DNA of 64,000 nt, from NCBI GenBank assembly GCA_033557835.1, contig JAWQRO010000021.1:16330-80329 (forward strand), read 5' to 3'. Below the pieces are notes generated by a model, which saw only the letters and a list, made by a program, of their open reading frames with translations, searched no databases and had not been told where the DNA came from. Source of the DNA: Helochares maculicollis. Its lineage: Eukaryota; Arthropoda; Insecta; Coleoptera; Hydrophilidae. Position numbers and translations under genes: made by a program. Each line of letters begins with the position of its first letter. The first letter of the stretch is position 1. Below, piece after piece: positions 57,801 to 64,000 of this stretch.

Positions 57801-58137
57801 ATTTGCACAAAGAACATAGCAAACTCTTTTATAAAGAATAACATTTCGGTGTCCAATTCGTTAAAAAATTAAATGACAAAATATATCTTGTAGAATTTCT
57901 ATTTTAATTTATATCAAATGGCTGTGTAAACCATTAACTTTATAACATATTTAAGCGACACATATTGTTCCAGGCAAGTGGAAATTCTAACAACCAATTG
58001 CGTCATTGCTAAATATTAAAATTACAGATGCATTACAAAATATGCTAATATCTTTTGTTGCAAATCAGCTGACAAGATTCTAGAACACAATCTAATGTAC
58101 TAATTGAACTGAATTAAATAAATGAATTGGTACTTAC
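51895..58137. other. Gene-poor interval, probable upstream intron
   Basis: A+T-rich without a recognised protein. Around 54060-54175 there is a slightly G+C-richer patch with a perfect CRE palindrome TGACGTCA (54128-54135) and a CACGTG E-box (54166-54171), which could be regulatory. At 57020-57055 ACCCGCGACTTTCGTCGCCC resembles the CCCGCGGCTTCG motif of arthropod LINE fragments. ORFs at 52257, 52743 and 55027 match no family I know. Confidence 0.4.
54128..54171. promoter_or_regulatory. CRE palindrome and E-box pair
   Basis: TGACGTCA (CREB/ATF palindrome) at 54128-54135 and CACGTG at 54166-54171 lie 30 bases apart in a locally G+C-richer patch. Such sites occur by chance occasionally; without a mapped start site the role is uncertain. 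Confidence 0.25.
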
Positions 58138-58182
58138 AAGGATGTTTTTGAAGATGTTTCTCTTTTCTGTCGAGTTCATCAT
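58138..58182 (-). other. Possible first exon, minus strand
   Basis: On the minus strand two adjacent ATGs (58182 and 58179) open a frame reading MMNSTEKRNIFKNIL that ends at an excellent donor (CTT|GTAAGT, GT at 58136-58137). If spliced to the acceptor at 51895 it would terminate soon after, so it is more likely a 5' UTR exon with a short upstream ORF of the unidentified gene, or the start of an unknown gene, than part of that protein. No homology is recognised. Confidence 0.3.
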
Positions 58183-60234
58183 TTTCGTATCACACACTGA
58201 ATGAATATAAGGAAAATTCGACCGATAATAGGTGAAAGTATCGCGTTCCCAGATGAACTGTACTTGGAGTTATAGTAACTGCTCATGCGCGATGTTTAGG
58301 GATTTTTTTAGTTTGGTTTTCACAAAACTAAAACTTTTAAAGTGCTGCGAAATAAAACTATTAAAATATAGGCAGATTAATTTGAAACTACCGACAATTA
58401 AACAACATTTTCATTTTGTATTAATCTTAGGACACATTCAGTATAATCATTTCTGTAGTAATTTGCGAAAAAATACTTTTCCTTTCCAGGCACGCATGTG
58501 CACGTTTGGTTGCATAAGCTAAAGGAAACTATGAATTTGTAATATAATAATATTGCTAATATAATGTGAAAAATTCTATAAATTATTTTTATACTTATTG
58601 TTAAGACTAATTTTATAAAATATTTTAAAAATGTAAAGCACACGCACAAATATTAATAATTTTTAGTGTTCTCGTGTCAATCTTCTTCTTCTTTTTGTAC
58701 GTAATTTATTGAATAGGCAAGAACATCAATAACTATTTATAAATATATCTAACATTGAACGAAACTGTTGCTAATAATACTATTGTACTTTTAATAATGA
58801 ATTTACTTCAAGAAGAAAATTGATATAATTTTGAAAAAAAGTTCTCTTTGAACCAACTATTTCGTATGTATACCGATTGGTTTTGCCTTCCACAGATTTA
58901 TTTCTCAAGCTCGAACTTTAAATTAAAATAATTAAAATTGCTTAAGATGTAAGAAAATGATTTTACTCTCATTTAATTTGCAACGAATATTTAAAACGGA
59001 ATATACATAAATTTCAGTTTATAATAATTGAATGTCAACATTGCTGGTCATCATTTACATCAAAAACAATTTTAATATATTATCATCCGTATTAATTATT
59101 ATTTCGCCCTTTCGTGGCTTCTGTTTTATCGGTTTTCATATCCCTTAGAATATCAACTCAATTGAATCCATTATTTAAATTTAAACTAGAATTTGTACGT
59201 TGGTATTGGTAGCTGTATTTTGTTTTCTAGTTCACAATGTTCGTTTACCCTCTCCATTGGCCGTCAGCGTTTGGAATTCTATAAAGTAGAAGTAGGAACC
59301 GTCAATAGGTTTACGTTTATGGTGAAAATAAACAGTAAATATTCTAAGATTAATTCGTACATGTGATATTTATTTATTCCAATACTTAATTATTAAATCC
59401 ATCAATCAATTTAAACGTTGAAAATGATTTAAAATTAAATAAAAGTGATAAAGCTGTTGATGCATCAGGTACGATCAACCATTTTAGTTTTGTTCCGAGT
59501 TGACAAAATTATATGTATGTGTAAACGTAGTGTGAAATAATTTATCATAAATATTTATTACAGGACTACCTTTAGGTTATATTACACGTAACTCGTTAGT
59601 AAATCTATGTCTTTGTTCTCGAACATCCTTTGAAAAATTCTTTTCCGCGATAGTGTTACAACAACCAAAAGAACATCAGTTATTATGTTTGCAATCGTTT
59701 TTAAATTAGGCTACATTAAAACACAATTTTATCCTGAACTCTAATTGCCACGTTTAAATATTTCCACAAAATAATGTATCTACTTCCAGTTTGTCAAATG
59801 AAATACAGTCGAACACTCATAATTGCTCTCTCAGTTTTACATTTAATTTTAACCAAAGTTATGCAACAATAACAATAAGCATTTGCCTAACTATTGAATA
59901 GTAAAAACTAAAAACAATAAAAATAAGCATTTTTACACAAGTGGCACTTTGACATTTTAGAATAACCTTGTTAAATATTGGTAAATATATTATACATTTA
60001 TTACTTACAATTTTCTCTAACATTTATAGCCACCGTCACTGCCTTATCGTGTACTTTTTATTCCTTTTACTATAAAATCTAAAATTAGTGAATAATTCTT
60101 CACATTTGAATCAATTTGTTGGTATAAGAATCAGCATACTTGCAGGTTTATGCAGAATATCAGTGTATATGGATTTTATTTCCTTTGTATGTAATTATAT
60201 AAAGAGAAGTACTTCATTTTCGTCGTTTTTACAG
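58183..60234. other. Intergenic or intronic DNA upstream of the FBXO28-like gene
   Basis: Contains no recognised gene. Because the first seen exon of the F-box gene starts at an acceptor (60234), an untranslated first exon should lie here or further left. One weak promoter candidate is an inverted CCAAT box near 59256 with TCTATAAAG near 59278, plus strand. Confidence 0.35.
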
Positions 60235-60244
60235 ATTATCAAAA

Positions 60245-61345
60245 ATGGTTTCAACAAGACAAATGTCAATAGTTAGTGGAGGGGTGACGGACTGTAACAG
60301 CCATTCTAGTGAATACAACACTAGATTTAGCAGACACAATGCAGTCCTTGCAGTTCAGGGAATTGACAATGCAGATTCAGCTCGACCTTCCACTTCTGCT
60401 GCTTCTTCAATAAACTTACTAGATTTACCACAAGAATTAATATCGAAAATCTTGGAATATTTACCGTTCAAAACAGTCTGTCAATTGCGATTAGTAAGTA
60501 CATTTATTTTCATTTATTTCACAACCAAAAATAATGTTAATATAAATCATCTGAAATCATATTTTTAGTATTGTAGGGAATGTGTCATACTTTCTACCAC
60601 AAAATTATTGTTTTTTAAGACTTATTTGCTGCAATTTAATAATCACATCTAATATAATGCATTTATAAACATAATGTAAATTAGTAAATAACACTATAGA
60701 TTTATTGCAATCATTTTATAAATACAAAATAAACTATATTATGTGGATCAATTCTTAACCAACTTCAACTAGTATAACTGTACACAAACAAAAATTCTAT
60801 TTATAAAATCGGTTTTTACTTAAATTTTTGTTAGCTATGTAGTTTTTTATAATGCTCCAAAGTTCTACTGTAATGCAACTAACAATTTTATTTTTTGTAG
60901 GTTTGTCGGAATATGGACCAAATTTGTGCTCAACGTCTCAATTCAACATTTCAACGGTTACAAGCACAAATGTTAAACAGGTTCCAAGCCATTAAGAGCA
61001 AAATGCCCAGGAGAGAGTCCGCCCGCCGAAATCACCATTTAGCATGTGAAAGTGATATCATTGAGACATTACACATGCGGCTCACTTTATTACAAATGTG
61101 TTTTGGAAAACACATAGAAAGGAAACACTGCTGTTTTTTCCCAGGAGAAATATTGGATGAAGTGTACAACATTCTTCATTATATTAAAGTTACGCCCAAA
61201 TTAGCTCGTCCTTACAAAGTTACTGATGAATTATTTGATCTATCGACAATGGCCATGGAATACTTCAAAGAAAAAATTGAGCCAGACTTGCCAGAGATTG
61301 CATATTTCGGTACAGATTTTTTAGATTTTTCTGGAGCATTTCCAT
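60245..61345 (+). CDS. FBXO28: FBXO28-like F-box protein, 5' part (partial gene)
   Basis: Two coding exons, 60245-60493 and 60901-61345, joined in phase 0 (CAATTGCGATTA|GTAAGT to TTTTTTGTAG|GTTTGT); the second ends at CCAT|GTAAGT in phase 1. The gene continues beyond the window or in unseen exons, since the C-terminal coiled coil and basic tail of FBXO28 are missing. The product should be a substrate-recognition subunit of SCF (SKP1-CUL1) ubiquitin ligases, nuclear in vertebrates. Residues 58-97 form the F-box (LLDLPQELISKILEYLPFKT, then VCRNMDQICAQRL across the junction). Residues 118-127 read MPRRESARRN, and CCFFPGEILDEVYNIL and LSTMAMEYFKEKI follow; these are the signature blocks of FBXO28. 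The start ATG is ten bases after an acceptor (TTTTTACAG, ending 60234), so a 5' UTR exon lies upstream. The N-terminal 57 residues are Ser-rich and variable. Confidence 0.9.
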
Positions 61346-61769
61346 GTAAGTGCTTTTTGTTTTATTTTCAAACATCTGCTATTAAAATTTTCTAAAACAG
61401 TCATCTATCATTAATCTTTAGACACACGCAAATATATATCTGTGTGTCTATCTAAGGAGATGCAATAGATAGGATATGGGCTTATAAAAGTTAACTTATC
61501 TAAACAGTAAAGTATCAAACCTATGCATACGAATGCACATGAGCGATAGAGATTAAATTATTTTACTTATTTTTCTACAAAAAAAATATGACAAATGTTA
61601 GTGTTTATTACTCACCAAAATTATGAACACCTCTTAAATCTACCCACCAATTTATTCGCTTTAGTAGTCAGAGTAGGAAAAGTTGATTAAAGAGTATCAT
61701 TTACTTAGTAAACAAATACCGACTCTGCAAAACCCTGATCAGTTTGATTTACTTACTTTATTTATTTTA
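61346..61769. other. Start of the third intron-sized gap in the F-box gene
   Basis: Intron sequence following the donor at 61346. No coding exon in the required phase was found between here and 64000. Confidence 0.5.
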
Positions 61770-62114
61770 AGGTGTCTATCGCGGTATCTACCATAATTGT
61801 TAAACGGCGATGTCCTACAATATAGCAAAAATATATTCAGCAACCCATCTTTCTGTTGTAGTAATTGAAGGCGAAGAGTCCTTACACACTTTCAACATTC
61901 GTTCATAAATTTGCTTTTAAACCTTCCACAAACAAAAATTCATTGTAAAAAATACTGACACATCGCTACTAAATTGCTTGTAAACAGAGAATGAATTGAT
62001 AGATTGAAATGAAACTTCACATATGTCCATAAGAAGAGTGTACAAACACAACAACAATAAATTAGGCTAGTATCAACACCCTTTTTTATCGTTTCGAACA
62101 CTTTATGAACAACC
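61770..62114 (-). mobile_element. 5'-end fragment of an irritans-like mariner
   Basis: The segment matches the right third of the element at 23840-25036: the same orientation, the peptide KDSSPSITTTERWVAEY (compare KHSSPSISAVER in the other copy), the same untranslated leader and the terminal repeat, read inward GGTTGTTCATAAAGTGTTCG, followed by TA at 62115-62116. The rest of the transposase and the other end are absent. It sits in the F-box gene intron, antisense. Confidence 0.8.
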
Positions 62115-62384
62115 TAGTAAATCTATTGCATAAAAGTACCTGAGAATATTAAGAATTAAACAACAAAAATCTATGTTCGATGCAAACTAATAAATAAAAT
62201 TTTCAATTTTCATAATTTCTCTATTCTCCAACACATGTATTCAAAAAAAGCAATAAGTAAGATGTAATATTCAGTTCTTCTTCAGTACATATTAATAATG
62301 GGGCCATTTTTAGATGTAGTTTTAAAATTGTTAAAACATTTTTTTAGTCTCCAATATTGAATTCTTGTAAAAACCTTTTGCAAA

Positions 62385-62802
62385 GGGTCCAATTTTAAAA
62401 TGTGAATTTATAACAAAAATATGGGTCCAGCTTGACAATGTAAATTCATAACAAAAAAAAACAAATCTATACAAGTAAAGTCCCATTTCCGGTTTTCCAA
62501 TTTACGCAGAACTAGTCGTTATCACTAATTTTGCAATGTTTACCATTTTTGTAACAATGTTTGTACTTATGGTGATCCTAAATACCTCTACAATTCTCTA
62601 CAATTTTGCAATAATAGCCATATGTCATCGCTACACCTCACAATATCGTGTTTACATGCACACATCCACAGACATGCCAGAAATGGTCAAAATGGATATT
62701 GGAAGTCAAAACTTGGAAATTTGTCAAAATCTCGATGTCGAATTTTTCTGTGAACGCAATACTTTATACTATACTTCGTATAGTAATATGAGAATGTAAA
62801 AA
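62385..62802 (+). repeat. LINE-like 3'-end repeat, copy 2
   Basis: Second copy of the family at 46540-47097, with blocks AAAATGTGAATT, GTAAAGTCCCATTTCCGGT, GTCAAAATCTCGATGTCGAA and the end ACTTCGTATAGTA then GAATGTAAAAA. It is about 200 bases shorter in the middle than copy 1. Near its start the motif AAATGTGAATTTATAACAAAAA is followed by a second diverged copy. The 87-codon ORF inside (62536-62799) is a product of the repeat, not a gene. Confidence 0.6.
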
Positions 62803-63352
62803 TCATGAAAAATGGCATAAATATCAGGGAGTCGTTAACTGCATCATATAAAGACTAGCATTGCATTCATATTTTAGCTAATATTATTGTAATGAACAAT
62901 CATGAAAGCTATAAAATTTTCACAAGCAAAGTTGCAAGTGAAATCTAAGCATCCCCAAAAATAATTTTAATATAGAAGGAGACTTGGTTAAATATTGAGG
63001 TACCGTTTTAAACAAACGAAATTTTATGTAATATGGGTAATGCTGAGAAAGGTTATTTTGCAGAAATATATTTTCAACAGCTGAAAAAGAAATTGTTTTT
63101 TTTTGCAATTTGGCATTATCGTTGTAAATTCGTCAGCAATTAATTTCATTTAAAATGGGACATATGGAATAGAGGAAATGTATTTTGCACAATGTAATTG
63201 CTGCAGTTATAGAGTGAAATATGTCTACTGTGATGGCAGCATGGTATGGATAGAGTGCGAACACAGTAAGCTGGAGGCACAGGGGCTTTCAAAAGACCTA
63301 TTCAATAACATGATCCACTTGTTCAATTAATGGCTCTAAAAGACAGATTTTA
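62803..63352. other. Intronic DNA between repeats
   Basis: No exon of the F-box gene could be fitted. A locally G+C-richer patch at 63210-63290 follows an acceptor-like TTGCTGCAG but runs into stops in the required phase. Confidence 0.4.
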
Positions 63353-64000
63353 CCAGCGGTGCAAGTTTAAAATGTCGTTTTGTTCATAAAAAAATACGCA
63401 ACTATTTAAGAATAATGATAAAACATTTTTTTGTTTTAAGTATTGGCCCTCGCTTTTTACACATTTTATCCATCTCTCGGGCAATTTATTAATACCATTC
63501 CAAAAGAAAACTTCACCTTTCATTGATATCCATTCATCGAGCCATTTTTGTACATCCTCGAAAGTCTTGGAAGTGTTGCTCAGCCACTGCGTGTCGCAGC
63601 GATGAGAAGATGTGATAATCAGAAGATGCCAGGTCTGGTGAACACGGCGGATGGGGTAGGAGTTCCCAACCAAGCAAAGAAATTGTTTCTTTGACCACTT
63701 TGGCTGAGTGTGGAGGAGCGTTGTCATGCTGCAGAATGACTTTGGCATGTCTTCGAGCCCATGCTGGATGTTTTTCGATCAATGCGTGGTTTAAACTGAT
63801 CATTTGTTGTCGATAGCGAATAGTATTAACTGTTTCGCCTGGTTTGAGAAGCTTGTAGTTCACTACTCCCTTCTGATCCCACCACACACACAGCATTGTC
63901 TTCCTCCCAAAACGATCCGGTTTTGTACTCAATGTTGATGGTTGTCCTGGCATTACCCACGATTTCTTACGTTTGGGATTCTCCAAATATATCCATTTTT
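63353..64000 (-). mobile_element. Mariner transposon, 3' part, cut by the window edge
   Basis: The element begins at CCAGCGGTGCAAGTTTAAAA, preceded by TA (63351-63352), and its transposase runs on the minus strand from beyond 64000. From right to left it reads ENPKRKKSW, FGRKTMLCVWWDQKG, LQHDNAPPH, SPDLASSDYH, then the C-terminal FFWNGINKLPERWIKC. The second and third catalytic Asp are both present with 34 residues between them, the D34D spacing of mariner. One frameshift near 63570 breaks the frame (AEQHFQ to TFEDVQKW); otherwise the visible part has no internal stop. The element is much younger than the others here. It belongs to the same group as 13205-14372. Confidence 0.9.

Noticed and set aside
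59806..59830. TACAGTCGAACACTCATAAT, like a Tc1/pogo terminal repeat
   Set aside because: No matching inverted end was found within several kilobases.
62536..62799. 87-codon hydrophobic ORF
   Set aside because: It lies wholly within the LINE-like 3'-end repeat also seen at 46540-47097.
63210..63300. G+C-richer patch after TTGCTGCAG, tested as the third FBXO28 exon
   Set aside because: In the required phase it hits a stop after two codons, and other acceptors there fail as well.

Overview
This is a strongly A+T-rich arthropod, most likely insect, nuclear window. The evidence is spliced animal genes with GT-AG introns, a Roadkill/SPOP protein that reads like the insect ortholog, several decayed mariner elements and LINE relics. 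I cannot name the order or species. Genes occupy a small part of the window; the rest is intron or intergenic DNA with old transposon debris, microsatellites and a few CpG-dense islets.

Layout. (1) 196-283, minus: first coding exon of a PA2G4/EBP1 ortholog, running off the left edge; two possible small plus-strand exons lie just beyond it (857-907, 1211-1225). (2) 3652-8845, minus: complete seven-exon Roadkill/SPOP gene (374 aa), with a mariner relic in its last intron. (3) 8.9-40.8 kb: about 32 kb with no clear gene. It probably holds the upstream (5') introns and regulation of roadkill. It contains two TIR-bounded mariner copies (13205-14372 and 23840-25036), CpG-dense islets including an NRF1-type palindrome at 25783-25794, an unidentified 91-aa ORF (27668-27943) and a decayed LINE (about 39.1-40.6 kb). 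(4) 40812-43800, minus: complete six-exon ORC2 gene (530 aa) whose first coding exon is only ATG G. (5) 48193-51704, minus: four-exon gene of unknown function with a symmetric 72-nt exon that could be a cassette. (6) 60235-61345, plus: 5' part of an FBXO28-like F-box gene that continues past the right edge. (7) 61.7-64 kb: a truncated mariner, a LINE 3'-end copy, and a younger mariner cut by the window end.

Functionally these are unrelated housekeeping and regulatory genes: growth and ribosome biogenesis (PA2G4), CUL3 ubiquitin ligase substrate adaptor (Roadkill), replication origin licensing (ORC2), SCF F-box protein (FBXO28-like) and one unknown. I see no operon, gene cluster, CRISPR array or defence island. 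Exon boundaries were set by hand from splice consensus, codon phase and remembered protein families. I found no convincing new biological system. The best leads are the in-frame cassette exon, the possible N-terminally extended Roadkill isoform, the microexon start of ORC2 and the CpG/NRF1 islets in the gene desert.
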